From Microvirga sesbaniae (GTDB lineage Bacteria; Pseudomonadota; Alphaproteobacteria; Rhizobiales; Beijerinckiaceae), in the NCBI RefSeq assembly GCF_025460805.1, contig NZ_JAMXFJ010000004.1:209633-273632 (forward strand): a DNA stretch of 64,000 nucleotides, in the 5' to 3' direction. The notes under the pieces were generated by a model. The model worked only from the letters and a program-made list of their open reading frames with translations. It had not been told where the DNA came from and made no database searches. Numbering within the stretch: position 1 is the stretch's first letter; each line of letters opens with the position of its first letter. The translations under genes and the position numbers were made by a program. Below, in pieces: positions 27,855-36,837 of the stretch.

Positions 27855-28700
27855 ATGATGACGATGCCTGCAATCATGGCGGACGAGCTCGGAAGGCGCA
27901 TCGCGAGCGATTTCCGCCGCCTGTTCGGGTCGGCCCATCAGGACAAGGCCGAGCGGCTTGACAGTGCGGCCCGGATGGCCCTGGAATGCATCGGCAAGAG
28001 CGATGCCCTCTATCACAACGTCGAACACACCTTCCTCGTCACTCTCGTCGGGAGGGACATCCTCCACGGCCGCATGCTGACCGAACGCCTGGAGCCGGAC
28101 GACTACTCGCATCTCATCGTCGCCTGCCTGCTGCACGACATCGGCTATGTCCGGGGCATTCTGAAGGGTGATGGCAACGATCGGTTTGTGATCGACGCGA
28201 GCGGGACGACGGTGACCCTCCCGCGCGGGGCATCGGATGCGGCACTTGCCCCGTATCATGTCGAGCGCTCCAAGCTTTTCGTCCTGGATCGTCTGACGGG
28301 CTCGCCCCTGCTCGACTCCGAAAGAGTGGCCCGGGCCATCGAACTCACACGCTTCCCGACACCGGATGCAACCGCTGACAGGCAGGAAGACCGGGAGGGG
28401 CGGCTCGTCCAAGCCGCAGATCTGATCGGACAGCTTGGCGATCCCCTCTACCTGAAGAAAGCCAATGCCCTGTTCCATGAATTCGAGGAAATCGGGGTCA
28501 ATTGCCAACTCGGCTATGCCTCGCCGGCCGACCTGGTGGAGCGCTTTCCTGATTTCTACTGGAACAGCGTCTCACCGCACCTGAACCATGCCATCACTTA
28601 CCTCAATGTGACGGCGGAAGGCCGGCAGTGGATCGCCAATCTGCACAGCCACGTGTTCTGCGCCCAGCACGCCTTCGCGCTCATGGGTCCGCAGCGTTGA
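27855..28700 (+). CDS. HD-domain phosphohydrolase-like protein
   Basis: 281 residues from ATG 27855, with GGGAGG six bases upstream (an earlier ATG at 27831 lacks a site). HD signature: first metal His in YHNVEHTFLV, then ACLLHDIGYVRG (HD pair), and a later helix with ELTRFPTPDATADRQEDR plus AADLIGQLGDP carrying the final Asp. Metal-dependent phosphohydrolase of unknown nucleotide or phosphate ester. Followed 280 bp later by PPK2. Confidence 0.85.
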   Translation: MMTMPAIMADELGRRIASDFRRLFGSAHQDKAERLDSAARMALECIGKSDALYHNVEHTFLVTLVGRDILHGRMLTERLEPDDYSHLIVACLLHDIGYVRGILKGDGNDRFVIDASGTTVTLPRGASDAALAPYHVERSKLFVLDRLTGSPLLDSERVARAIELTRFPTPDATADRQEDREGRLVQAADLIGQLGDPLYLKKANALFHEFEEIGVNCQLGYASPADLVERFPDFYWNSVSPHLNHAITYLNVTAEGRQWIANLHSHVFCAQHAFALMGPQR

Positions 28701-28811
28701 GATCACGCTTCCAGGCTGAGGTTCAAAGCGGCCCTCCGACATGATGGCCACACCGTTACTCGATTTCCGGCCGCTACCCTGTCAAACTTTCTTGGAACGG
28801 AAGGGTCGTGC

Positions 28812-28849
28812 TGTCTCAAAATGCCAAATCGCCGTCACGTCTGGTCAAG
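28812..28849 (+). promoter_or_regulatory. 38-bp tandem operator, copy C (before ppk2)
   Basis: Starts TGTCTCAAAATGCCAA and ends GTCAAG. Conserved positions 1-4, 6-9, 12-13, 15-16, 23-25 and 33-38 all match the other full-consensus copies. It points toward ppk2 and ends 133 bp before its ATG. Confidence 0.65.
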
Positions 28850-28982
28850 CGACGCTCGGCATTGTCTGTATGCTGGCTGCGATCGGTGTCCGCAACGAAG
28901 CGGGAATTGTTCATTCTCCAATTCCCGTGCGTCCAACTCTGCGGACCTGTGGGTCCATCACTCCGGGAACGCGGTGCGTGAC

Positions 28983-29828
28983 ATGAAGCGTCAGGAATCT
29001 CTGAAGCACGAGAGAGCCGATATCGGGGCGGCGATGACCGCCGGCATTCGAGAGAGGATGAAGCGGAAGGATTTCGAGAGCGAACTGAGAAAGCTGCAGG
29101 TCGAACTCGTGCGTCTGCAGACCTGGGTCAAGGCGACGGGTGCCAGGATCATCGTGATCTTCGAGGGCCGAGACACCGCCGGCAAGGGCGGCGTGATCAG
29201 CCGGATCACGCAACGGGTGAGCCCGCGGGTGTTTCGGCACATCGCCCTGCCGGCGCCGACCGAGCGCGAGAAGAGCCAGCTCTACATCCAGCGCTATGTG
29301 GCGCACTTCCCCGCCGCCGGCGAGATCGTGCTCTTCGATCGCTCTTGGTACAATCGAGCCGGAGTCGAGCGCGTCATGGGCTTCTGCACCGATGACGAGT
29401 ATGAGCGCTTCATGCGCCTCGTGCCATCATTCGAGCAGGAGATCGTCGATAACGGCATTATCCTGCTCAAGTACTTTCTCGACGTCAGCCAGGACGAGCA
29501 GCGCCGCCGCTTCGCCGACCGGATCGACGATCCGATGAAGCACTGGAAGCTCAGCCCGATGGACACCGAATCGGTGCGCCGCTGGTGGGATTACACGCTG
29601 GCCTATCAGGCCATGCTGCGCGCCACGGCCACTCCTGCCAATCCTTGGTTCATTGTCCCGTCCGACGACAAGCGCCGCGCCCGGCTCAACCTGATCAGCC
29701 ATCTGCTGGGACAAATCCCGTACAAGAAGGTCAAGGTCGAACTGCCGAAGGTGCCCAAGGCGGAACCGAGGCCAAAAGGGATCGAGGACCGGCTGCCGAC
29801 ATCCCACATCGTCCCGGCCCGGTATTGA
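28983..29828 (+). CDS. ppk2: Polyphosphate kinase 2
   Basis: 281 residues from ATG 28983; the frame stays open further upstream but only non-homologous sequence is added and it would run over an operator. Walker A FEGRDTAGKGGVI, lid/Walker B FDRSWYNRAGVERVMGF, and KYFLDVSQDEQ...R. Class I PPK2 size. It makes or uses polyphosphate to phosphorylate nucleoside di- or monophosphates. Preceded by the 38-bp AraC-type operator and followed 31 bp later by a SulP transporter, which may be co-transcribed. Confidence 0.93.
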   Translation: MKRQESLKHERADIGAAMTAGIRERMKRKDFESELRKLQVELVRLQTWVKATGARIIVIFEGRDTAGKGGVISRITQRVSPRVFRHIALPAPTEREKSQLYIQRYVAHFPAAGEIVLFDRSWYNRAGVERVMGFCTDDEYERFMRLVPSFEQEIVDNGIILLKYFLDVSQDEQRRRFADRIDDPMKHWKLSPMDTESVRRWWDYTLAYQAMLRATATPANPWFIVPSDDKRRARLNLISHLLGQIPYKKVKVELPKVPKAEPRPKGIEDRLPTSHIVPARY

Positions 29829-29859
29829 GCGCCATGACGGCATAGCCCGGAGCGTGGTC

Positions 29860-31695
29860 ATGGCCGGCACGCACCCTGTCGATCCGCTTCCGCCCTATCG
29901 GATGGAGGCTGCGACTGCGCCGCCTGCACGCGGGACCGAAGCAACGGCTGGTCAGGAGTCCCGCAGCCCAGGCCATCAGGAAGGTTCGTCGGTCGCTCGC
30001 GGGATCGGCCATGAGGCCGGATGGCTGCGCTGGCTGCCCGGGCTCAGCACCCTCCTCCGGTACGAAATCGCATGGTTGGGCCATGATGTCGTGGCCGGGC
30101 TGGTGCTCGCGACGATGCTTGTCCCCGTCGGGATCGCCTATGCCGTGGCTTCCGGACTGCCGGGCATCTGCGGCCTCTACGCCACCATTGTGCCCCTGTT
30201 GGTCTATGCCGTGTTCGGGCCAAGCCGCATCTTCGTCCTCGGCCCGGACTCGGCCCTCGCGGCGGTCATCCTGGGCGTCGTGTTGCCGCTGTCCGGCGGA
30301 GATCCGCAGCGTGCCGTCGCCCTGGGCGGGATGATGGCCCTCGTGTCGGGGATGATCCTGGTCCTGGCCGGACTGGGACGCCTGGGCTTCGTGACGGAGC
30401 TTCTGTCGAAGCCGATCCGCTACGGCTACATGAATGGCATCGCCTTGACGGTCCTGATCAGTCAGCTCCCCAAGCTCCTCGGCGTCTCGGTCGAGAGCAC
30501 GGGACCATTGCGCGAACTATGGACCATCGGCGGAGCAATCCTGTCCGGCAGGATGAACGGGGCAGCCCTGGCGATCGGCCTGGGAACGCTGGCGACCATC
30601 CTGCTGCTGCGGGGAAGCCGACGCGTGCCCGGGATCCTGGTCGCCGTCGTCGGTGCTGCCGCCCTCGTGGGCATGTTCGACCTCGCGGAGCGCCACAACG
30701 TGTCGATCCTCGGCTCGTTGCCTGAGGGTTTGCCACGCTTCACTGTCCCCTGGATCGGGATCGGAGACATCGTTCCTGTGCTCATCGGAGGATGCGCCGT
30801 CGCCATGGTGTCGTTCGCCGACACCAGCGTGCTCTCCCGGGCGTACGCCGCAAGGACGCGCACCCTGGTCGATCCCAACCAGGAGATGGTGGGGCTCGGG
30901 GCCGCCAATCTCGCCACCGGGTTCTTCCAGGGCTTTCCGATCAGCAGCAGCAGCTCGCGCACGCCTGTGGCTGAAGCCGCCGGGGCCCGCACCCAGCTGA
31001 CCGGCATCGTCGGCGCGCTTGCCATCTGCCTGCTGCTGCTGGTGGCGCCCGATCTTCTGCGCAACCTCCCGACATCCGCCCTGGCTGCCGTCGTCATCGC
31101 GTCGGCCATCGGGCTGTTCGAGGTGGCCGATCTCAGGCGGATCTACCGCATCCAGCGTTGGGAGTTCTGGCTGTCGATCGCCTGCTTCGCGGGCGTCGCG
31201 GCGTTCGGCGCCATTCCGGGGATTGGTCTCGCGATCGTGATCGCCATCATCGAGTTCCTCTGGGACGGGTGGCGCCCCTATTCCGCCGTGCTGGGACGTC
31301 CGACCGGCGTTGAGGGCTATCATGACGTCACGCGCTATCCGGAGGCCCGCCGGATCCCGGGCCTCGTCCTGTTCCGCTGGGATGCGCCCCTGTTCTTCGC
31401 CAATGCGGAGCTGTTCCGCGAGCGCGTTCTCGCCGCCGTGACAGAATCGCCAACCCCGGTGCGCTGCGTGGTGGTCGCGGCAGCTCCGGTCACGAGCGTC
31501 GACGTGACGGCGGCCGATGCCTTGACCGAACTCGATGAGGCTTTGCTGGCGCAGGGTATCGAGCTCCGGTTCGCGGAACTGAAGGACCCCGTCAAGGACA
31601 AGCTGCGGCGGTTCGGGTTGTTCGACCGGTTCGGCGAGGCGCGGTTCTCGCCCACGATCGACGCGGCCGTGTCGCGATATCAGGAAGCGACCTGA
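29860..31695 (+). CDS. SulP family inorganic anion transporter with STAS domain
   Basis: 611 residues from ATG 29860 (GGAG seven bases upstream; a GTG two codons earlier is also possible). About twelve membrane helices from residue 60, including the family signature LVLATMLVPVGIAYAVASGLPGICGLYATI and the later FQGFPISSSSSRTPV. A C-terminal cytoplasmic STAS domain follows (APLFFANAELFRERV ... VDVTAADALTELDEAL). Imports sulfate, bicarbonate or a similar anion; the substrate cannot be fixed from sequence. It lies directly behind ppk2. Confidence 0.93.
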   Translation: MAGTHPVDPLPPYRMEAATAPPARGTEATAGQESRSPGHQEGSSVARGIGHEAGWLRWLPGLSTLLRYEIAWLGHDVVAGLVLATMLVPVGIAYAVASGLPGICGLYATIVPLLVYAVFGPSRIFVLGPDSALAAVILGVVLPLSGGDPQRAVALGGMMALVSGMILVLAGLGRLGFVTELLSKPIRYGYMNGIALTVLISQLPKLLGVSVESTGPLRELWTIGGAILSGRMNGAALAIGLGTLATILLLRGSRRVPGILVAVVGAAALVGMFDLAERHNVSILGSLPEGLPRFTVPWIGIGDIVPVLIGGCAVAMVSFADTSVLSRAYAARTRTLVDPNQEMVGLGAANLATGFFQGFPISSSSSRTPVAEAAGARTQLTGIVGALAICLLLLVAPDLLRNLPTSALAAVVIASAIGLFEVADLRRIYRIQRWEFWLSIACFAGVAAFGAIPGIGLAIVIAIIEFLWDGWRPYSAVLGRPTGVEGYHDVTRYPEARRIPGLVLFRWDAPLFFANAELFRERVLAAVTESPTPVRCVVVAAAPVTSVDVTAADALTELDEALLAQGIELRFAELKDPVKDKLRRFGLFDRFGEARFSPTIDAAVSRYQEAT

Positions 31696-32382
31696 CGTGT
31701 CCTGAGACTGCCTAAAGCATCGGATGGATCCCAAAAGTGGACTTACACTTTTGGGATCCATCCGATGCTTTCTTCTTGAATGAGAGCATCGGTCAGAACG
31801 GAAAACCGGGTCCACTTTTCCGTCCGATGCTCTAGAGCATCGGACGTGACCCAGAGGGCCGCGTCAGCGAGGGTGCATCGTTGAGTGCGGACCCGGAGGG
31901 CCACGAGCGTGGCCCGCTTTCGTCCGCAGAATGCGCTCGGCGGTGGTCCGATCGAGGTCACCGGGACGAGCCCGGCGATGATACCCTCCCCACGTCATGG
32001 CCGGCCAGTCATGACCCACCTCTCGCCGGCCATCTCGATCGGAAGGGCTCGGCGTTCCAGACAAGCGGGATCACCGGGACAAGCCCGGTGATGACGTGGA
32101 GAAGGTGGTCAGGGCCGGTGACAACACCCTCCCACGTCATGGCCGGCCTTGTGCCGGCCATCCCGATTGTCTGAAGCGCGGCGCCTCTCGTATCGGGATC
32201 ACCGGGACGAGCCCGGTGATGACGTGGAGAAGGTGGCACCCTCCCGCCGCCGTCGAAACCTCCCGTGTCATGGCCGACCGTTCATCACCCGCCTCGTGCC
32301 GGCCATCCCGATCGTCCGATGCTCCCATCCGGCGCATCGCTCGGGACGGCCCCAGGGCCGCACGATGCGCCAGCGAGCGACG
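31696..32382. other. Repeat-filled intergenic region
   Basis: 687 bp without genes. Composite repeat copy at 31713-31835, then further GCATCGGAC units, and at least three units of the CGGGATCACCGGGACAAGC type (about 31960, 32065, 32200). Short frames here are repeat-derived. Confidence 0.7.
31713..31835 (+). repeat. Palindromic repeat composite, copy 2
   Basis: Direct repeat of 25999-26137 with small internal differences; includes the same CTTTCTTCTTGAATGAGAGC linker. Confidence 0.75.
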
Positions 32383-32652
32383 TCACTGGCGAAACCGCTT
32401 GGTCAGCCGGTGCATCCGACGGCCGAAGGCCGCAGAGAACGGGAGGCTGAAGATCAGTTCGTCCGCCGCGTTCGCGACCTCGATCGTGTAATCGCATGGA
32501 TGCCGGCCGCGCATCGCGAAGACGCCCCTGATGTCGCGAGCGGCGCAGACCGCCTCACGATAGGCGGTCTGCGCGTCGGGAAAATCGAGCCCGAGCTCGT
32601 CGCGGCTCAGTCCCTCGCGTGCGCCCCTGACGTGGAAGAAGAAGCGAGGCAT
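32383..32652 (-). CDS. DUF6894 family small protein
   Basis: 89 residues from ATG 32652 (MPRFFFHVRGAREGLSRDELGLDFPD). The MPRFFFHV start and the D-x-x-G-x-DFPD strand define DUF6894, a small alphaproteobacterial family of unknown function. A second ATG three codons upstream is possible. Minus-strand upstream sequence at about 32710-32745 contains TGTCCCAACCGGACAAG, a degenerate relative of the 38-bp operator. Confidence 0.8.
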   Translation of the reverse strand: MPRFFFHVRGAREGLSRDELGLDFPDAQTAYREAVCAARDIRGVFAMRGRHPCDYTIEVANAADELIFSLPFSAAFGRRMHRLTKRFRQ

Positions 32653-32874
32653 GGCACTCATCCGGTTCTCGCAGCATGGGGAAGCATCCGATCATGATCT
32701 GCCCTTGGACCACGTGCTTGTCCGGTTGGGACAACCGCTTGTCATTTCGTGACCCTGGCCTTCCGGATCCTCGCGTGTCGGAGCGGCTCCAGCAAGCGGC
32801 TTGGTTCAAGGCTCGGGGGCTGTCCAAAGGCCACGAGTGGGACGCCGTTTTGATGATCTGTCCGGCTTTGCTCC

Positions 32875-32912
32875 TGTCTCAAACTGCTAACGGGGAGTCC
32901 CAAGCCGTCAAG
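32875..32912 (+). promoter_or_regulatory. 38-bp tandem operator, copy D (before the LTxxQ gene)
   Basis: Starts TGTCTCAAACTGCTAA and ends GTCAAG, with GTC at positions 23-25. It points toward the downstream LTxxQ gene and ends 55 bp before its ATG, the closest of the five copies. Confidence 0.65.
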
Positions 32913-32967
32913 CAGATTGCGATCCAGCCCTTAGGCTGACGGACGTGAGCATCATCAGGAGACCAAG

Positions 32968-33498
32968 ATGCAGAAGGGAATCATCCGCCTCGCCGCGGCC
33001 TTGTTCATTGGTGTCGCGCCCGCAGCCTATGCTCAGCAAGCCTCCTCAGGGCCAGCCGGCATGCCGGATAACGGACGGCTGAGCCAAGCCGATTTCAAGA
33101 TGCTGACCGATATTCGGGTGAGCGTGATCAAGGCCGCGCTGCAACTCACCCCGGAGCAGGAGAAACTCTGGCCCGCCGTGGAGGAGGCCATCCGCGCCAG
33201 GGCCGAGACACGCTATCGCCGGCTGGCCGCCCTGGGGGAGCGCCTGGACCAGCCACGAGACATCGATCCGGTGCAACTCTATCGCCAGCGTGCCGATGTC
33301 CTGACGGACCGTGCGGCGGGCCTGAGGAAGCTCGCCGATGCCTGGCAGCCGCTCTACCAGAGCCTCACGCCGGACCAGAAGTCGCGGCTGCGCCTTGTGA
33401 CGGTCCACGCCCTTGAAGGACTCCGGACCGCCATGGACAACCGCCGCATGGAGGCGGACGACGAAGAGGAGATCGATCTCTGGGTTTTCCCTCACTAG
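32968..33498 (+). CDS. Spy/CpxP-like LTxxQ-motif periplasmic protein
   Basis: 176 residues. Signal peptide (LAAALFIGVAPAAYAQ). Two LTxxQ motifs (LTPEQEKLWPAVEEAI and LTPDQKSRLR) in long helices, the mark of Spy/CpxP-type periplasmic chaperones and stress adaptors. Preceded by one copy of the 38-bp operator at 55 bp, suggesting envelope-stress control. Its TAG stop codon forms part of the CTAG end of a palindromic repeat (33496 onwards). Confidence 0.85.
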   Translation: MQKGIIRLAAALFIGVAPAAYAQQASSGPAGMPDNGRLSQADFKMLTDIRVSVIKAALQLTPEQEKLWPAVEEAIRARAETRYRRLAALGERLDQPRDIDPVQLYRQRADVLTDRAAGLRKLADAWQPLYQSLTPDQKSRLRLVTVHALEGLRTAMDNRRMEADDEEEIDLWVFPH

Positions 33499-33545
33499 AG
33501 CCTCGGACGTGAAAAGTGGACCCAGGTTTGGGTCCGATGCTCTAG
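33499..33545. repeat. Palindromic repeat unit at gene end
   Basis: AGAGCCTCGGACGTG ... GGTCCGATGCTCTAGG, one GCATCGGAC unit, directly following the LTxxQ gene. Confidence 0.7.
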
Positions 33546-33622
33546 GCCACCTCGGGAAGGCACGTCCGCACCCGTCGATCTCACCCCTTAGGGAGGCGTG
33601 AAGGTTTGAGAGGATCGGTCCG

Positions 33623-34732
33623 CTACCCGGGCCGGCCATCGCTTCGCCAGGCGGTCGGCGTCTGGCCCGACCAGCGGCGGAAGGCACGGGTGAAGGCGCT
33701 GGCCTCTGAATAACCGAGCGCCGCCGCAATCTCGCCAAGTGGCACATCGGTGTTCACCAACAACTGTCGGGCAATCTCGAAGCGGATCTCGTTGGCAATG
33801 GTCCGGTATCCCGATCCGCTGTCCCTCAGGCGCCGGCTCAAGGTGCGCCGGTGCATCGCCAACAGATCGGCCATGTCGCTGGCGGAGCAGCGCCGTTTCA
33901 TGATCCGCGTGCGCAGCAAGCGACGGATGTCATCCGGGAACTCGGATGTCGCATTGCCTCGCAGACGCCTGATCTGCTCCTCCAGCATGGCGCGGAGCAG
34001 AGGATCGGCCCCCGCTACCTTGCGCTTCAGGTCCGTGGTCGGAAACACCAGGGTGGCGCCCTCCTGATTGAACCGGACGGGCGCCCGGAAATGGCGCCGG
34101 TAGGATCCGATATCGGCGGGAGCCGTGCGCGGCATAAGCACTTCCGTCGGGCGCCAGTCAGCGCCGCACAGGGTGCGCATCGCATTGACCGATACCGCCA
34201 GGGCGGCCTCGGTGATGTGTTCTGCGCTCGCACCGTCGGGCTGGTACGCCGCATAGGTGAGCATGGCCACGTCATCGGCCATGGTCAGCGAGGCGACCAC
34301 CACCCTGTCCTGGACGCTCAGATTGGACACGAGCGAATTCAGGGCCGCCCCCACGGTCTCCGAATGCTGCATCAGTCGTCCGATCAGGTCCAGGGACAGG
34401 ATCGTGGCCCGCTGGCCCACGAGCAGCCCGAAATGCGGGCAGCGGGTTCGCGCCACGCACAGGGTGTAGAGCCGGGCCAGCGCCGTGAACGCGACGACGC
34501 TCGTACCGTCCTGGAAAAGCCGAGGGTCGAGCCCGGCCTCGTGGATCAGCGGATCGGGATCAATCCCGAAATCGCACAGGGTGGGGGCAATTTCCTTGCT
34601 GACTCCCAGATGGATGGACCCGGGCGCAAGCGTGCGCCGGGACATCGCATGAGCCGTCGCGGGAATCTGGATCGGCTGTCCCGGATCACGACCACCATCG
34701 TGCGAGGTTCGTCCGCCGTCATCCATCGTCAT
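33623..34732 (-). CDS. AraC family transcriptional regulator (arabinose-binding-domain type)
   Basis: 369 residues. N-terminal effector domain of the Arabinose_bd type (about 40-230: LIHEAGLDPRLFQDG, HFGLLVGQRATILSLDLIGRLM). C-terminal double HTH (about 290-365: SASDMADLLAMHRRTLSRRLRDSG, then VPLGEIAAALGYSEASAFTRAFRRWSGQTP). Proteins of this branch (OruR/ArgR-like) bind tandem half-sites about 21 bp apart. It lies among five copies of such an operator, so it is the prime candidate regulator; that link is inference. No copy is seen before its own gene. Confidence 0.9.
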   Translation of the reverse strand: MTMDDGGRTSHDGGRDPGQPIQIPATAHAMSRRTLAPGSIHLGVSKEIAPTLCDFGIDPDPLIHEAGLDPRLFQDGTSVVAFTALARLYTLCVARTRCPHFGLLVGQRATILSLDLIGRLMQHSETVGAALNSLVSNLSVQDRVVVASLTMADDVAMLTYAAYQPDGASAEHITEAALAVSVNAMRTLCGADWRPTEVLMPRTAPADIGSYRRHFRAPVRFNQEGATLVFPTTDLKRKVAGADPLLRAMLEEQIRRLRGNATSEFPDDIRRLLRTRIMKRRCSASDMADLLAMHRRTLSRRLRDSGSGYRTIANEIRFEIARQLLVNTDVPLGEIAAALGYSEASAFTRAFRRWSGQTPTAWRSDGRPG

Positions 34733-34909
34733 GCCCTCGTCAGGTTTCGAGCACCGGTCTCAGGACCCTGCGGCGGACGTCGTCGGCTGGCGCGTCCCGC
34801 ATCCGGATCGGACAAGGAATGATCCCTGGCCGGGTCGGCGGCCCGCTTCAGGCTCATGCCGTGTCCATGATCGCGTAAAGAAAGATCCGCAGGCTCCACG
34901 CGGGACTCC

Positions 34910-35455
34910 TCATCGAGGGCAGACGTCCCAGAAGCCTTGGGTGCGTTGAGAGTTGGTGTAGTACCAGCAATAGCCGGCGGCAGGCGCCGGTGACGTGGCA
35001 TAGGCCGTTGCAGCCGCAGCCGTCACGAAGCCGAGGGCCGCGCCCGCGGCCACCGCCGCGCCGGGTCGCCACCAATAGGACGGCGGCCTGTACCACCCCC
35101 CGGCCGGCACCGGCGGCCGATAACCGGGACGAGCCGCGACGTTGCCCGCCGGGCCCCGCGCCACGGCGCCGCCATACGCACCGCGGGCCGCCACTCCCCC
35201 CTGGGGCCCACGGGCCACCGCTCCACGCGGGCCGCGCGCCACGGCTCCGCCCCGCGGACCGCGGGCCGCCGCCCGCGCGTATTCCAAATCTCGTTTCTGA
35301 ACGATGTCGAGCAGCCTGGACGGCAGCTCGGCCCGTGAGCCGAGCGACCACGGAGCCGTTGCCCCGGCGGGCGCCGATGCGAAAGCCGGAAGGCTGATGA
35401 GGAGAGCCAGTCCGATCGATCCAAGAGTGAGTTGTCCTGAGCACCTGCTGTGCAT
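34910..35455 (-). CDS. Exported protein with ARGP repeats
   Basis: 181 residues from ATG 35455, preceded by GGGAG; upstream in-frame ATG lacks a site. Signal peptide (LGSIGLALLISLPAFASAPAGA). The middle holds seven or so repeats of the type VARGPxG / AARGP (about 65-115), then a Pro/Tyr/Trp-rich stretch, a hydrophobic Ala-rich helix (GAAVAAGAALGFVTAAAATAYA) and a Cys-containing end (YCWYYTNSQRTQGFWDVCPR). Unknown function; the C-terminal YCWYY...GFWDVC motif recurs in small exported proteins of rhizobia. A 38-bp operator lies 125 bp upstream. Confidence 0.75.
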   Translation of the reverse strand: MHSRCSGQLTLGSIGLALLISLPAFASAPAGATAPWSLGSRAELPSRLLDIVQKRDLEYARAAARGPRGGAVARGPRGAVARGPQGGVAARGAYGGAVARGPAGNVAARPGYRPPVPAGGWYRPPSYWWRPGAAVAAGAALGFVTAAAATAYATSPAPAAGYCWYYTNSQRTQGFWDVCPR

Positions 35456-35580
35456 GCGCCACTCCCGTGAATGCCCGACGAGGAGCAAGGAGCGGTCCCG
35501 TCGCAAGCGGCACAAGGGTCCGCGGAGGATGTCATCCGTGCTCGGTCTGGGACCAGCATCCTATCGACGCGCTTTCCGTG

Positions 35581-35618
35581 CTTGACACTTCCGGACAGGC
35601 GCTTTGCAGTTTGGGACA
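35581..35618 (-). promoter_or_regulatory. 38-bp tandem operator, copy A (before the ARGP gene)
   Basis: On the minus strand, starts TGTCCCAAACTGCAAAG, has GTC at positions 23-25 and ends GTGTCAAG. Half-sites GTCCCAAACTGCAAAG and GTCCGGAAGTGTCAAG are 11/16 identical, 21 bp apart. Points toward the gene starting at 35455. Confidence 0.7.
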
Positions 35619-35743
35619 CGCGACGCATGCAACCGCGTCGGCGATCGACCCGTCTCCGGCCGATGTGTTTGCCGGAGATGGATCATCTGCAACGCCGGTG
35701 CCAGACCCTCGCGCACGAGTCGAAGCCCACGGCCCGATCGCCG

Positions 35744-36772
35744 TCATCGGATGGGAGGCGCATAGAGCACGCCGCCCATGCTCCAGAGTTGGTTCAGGCC
35801 GCGCGGGATGCCGAGCCGCGAGTTCACCCCGAGATTGCGCTCGTAGATTTCGGCGTAGTTGCCCGCCGCCGTGACGGCATGCAGCGCCCATGCATCGTCC
35901 AGCCCCAGCATGCGGCCGAAACCTCCTTCCTGGCCGGCGAAACGGCGCACATCCGGCTTCTGCGAGGCTTTCGCCTCGGCGGCATTCAGAGACGAGATGC
36001 CGAGCTCCTCCGCATTCACGAGGGCGAAGTTGACCCACTTCACCAGCGTAAACCAGGCGAAGTCGTCGGCTCGCGTCACAGGCCCCAGCGGCTCCTTCGA
36101 GACGACATCCGGGAGGATCATGGCGGCGGCGGGCCGGGAGAGTTTCAGGCGCTCGGCATAGAGCGCCGATTGATCCCGCGTCAGAACATTGCACTGGCCG
36201 GCCTGAAAGGCCGCGAGAGCCTCCGCGGCGCTCGCAAATGCGCGCTCGTCATAGGTCATCGCGTTCGCGCGAAAGAAGTCGGCCAGGTTGAGTTGGCTCG
36301 TCGTGCCGCTCTCCACGCACACCGTGGCGCGGTCGAGTTCCAACGCCGAGGAGACGTTGAGGTCCCGCATCACCATGAAGCCCTGGCCGTCATGATAGGT
36401 GATGCCCGCGAAGGCCAGGCCGAGGCCCGCCTCCCGCTCCAGGGTCCAGGTCGAGTTCCGCGACAGCAGGTCGACCCGTCCCGCGCGCAGGGCCTCGAAC
36501 CGCTCGCTGGCGGACAACGGCACGAAGGCAACCTTCGATCTGTCGTCGAAAATAGCCCCCGCGACCGACCGGCAGAAGTCGACGTCGAAGCCGGACCAGT
36601 CACCCTGCTCGTTCCGTTCCGAGAACCCGAACAACCCTTCGCTGACGCCGCATTGCAGGACGCCGCGTTGCTTGACCGTCTCGAGCGTTCCGGCAGTTCC
36701 GGAGGCCGCAGAGGCACAGGTGAGAGCGACAGCCATGCCGGCCATGGCGTAGAGTTTGACCGCGTTCAACAT
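35744..36772 (-). CDS. Amino-acid ABC transporter substrate-binding protein (AapJ-like)
   Basis: 342 residues from ATG 36772 (GGAG upstream). Signal peptide to about residue 25 (LYAMAGMAVALTCASAASG). Then the family-3 binding-protein fold: LETVKQRGVLQCGVSEGLFGFSERNEQGDWSGFDVDFCRSVAGA, WTLEREA, VCVESGTTSQLNLADFF, RLGIPRGLNQLW. This is the general L-amino acid binding protein layout, but no permease or ATPase gene is next to it. Third gene of a minus-strand set with an L,D-transpeptidase and a lipoprotein. Confidence 0.9.
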   Translation of the reverse strand: MLNAVKLYAMAGMAVALTCASAASGTAGTLETVKQRGVLQCGVSEGLFGFSERNEQGDWSGFDVDFCRSVAGAIFDDRSKVAFVPLSASERFEALRAGRVDLLSRNSTWTLEREAGLGLAFAGITYHDGQGFMVMRDLNVSSALELDRATVCVESGTTSQLNLADFFRANAMTYDERAFASAAEALAAFQAGQCNVLTRDQSALYAERLKLSRPAAAMILPDVVSKEPLGPVTRADDFAWFTLVKWVNFALVNAEELGISSLNAAEAKASQKPDVRRFAGQEGGFGRMLGLDDAWALHAVTAAGNYAEIYERNLGVNSRLGIPRGLNQLWSMGGVLYAPPIR

Positions 36773-36837
36773 GATTTTTGATCTCCGTCGGATGATGCGT
36801 TCCGCTCCCGGATCAGCATGTCCGGGAGACTTGGAGG

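Noticed and set aside
32676-32939. 87-codon frame before the LTxxQ gene
   Set aside because: No ribosome binding site or domain, and it covers the operator and promoter region.
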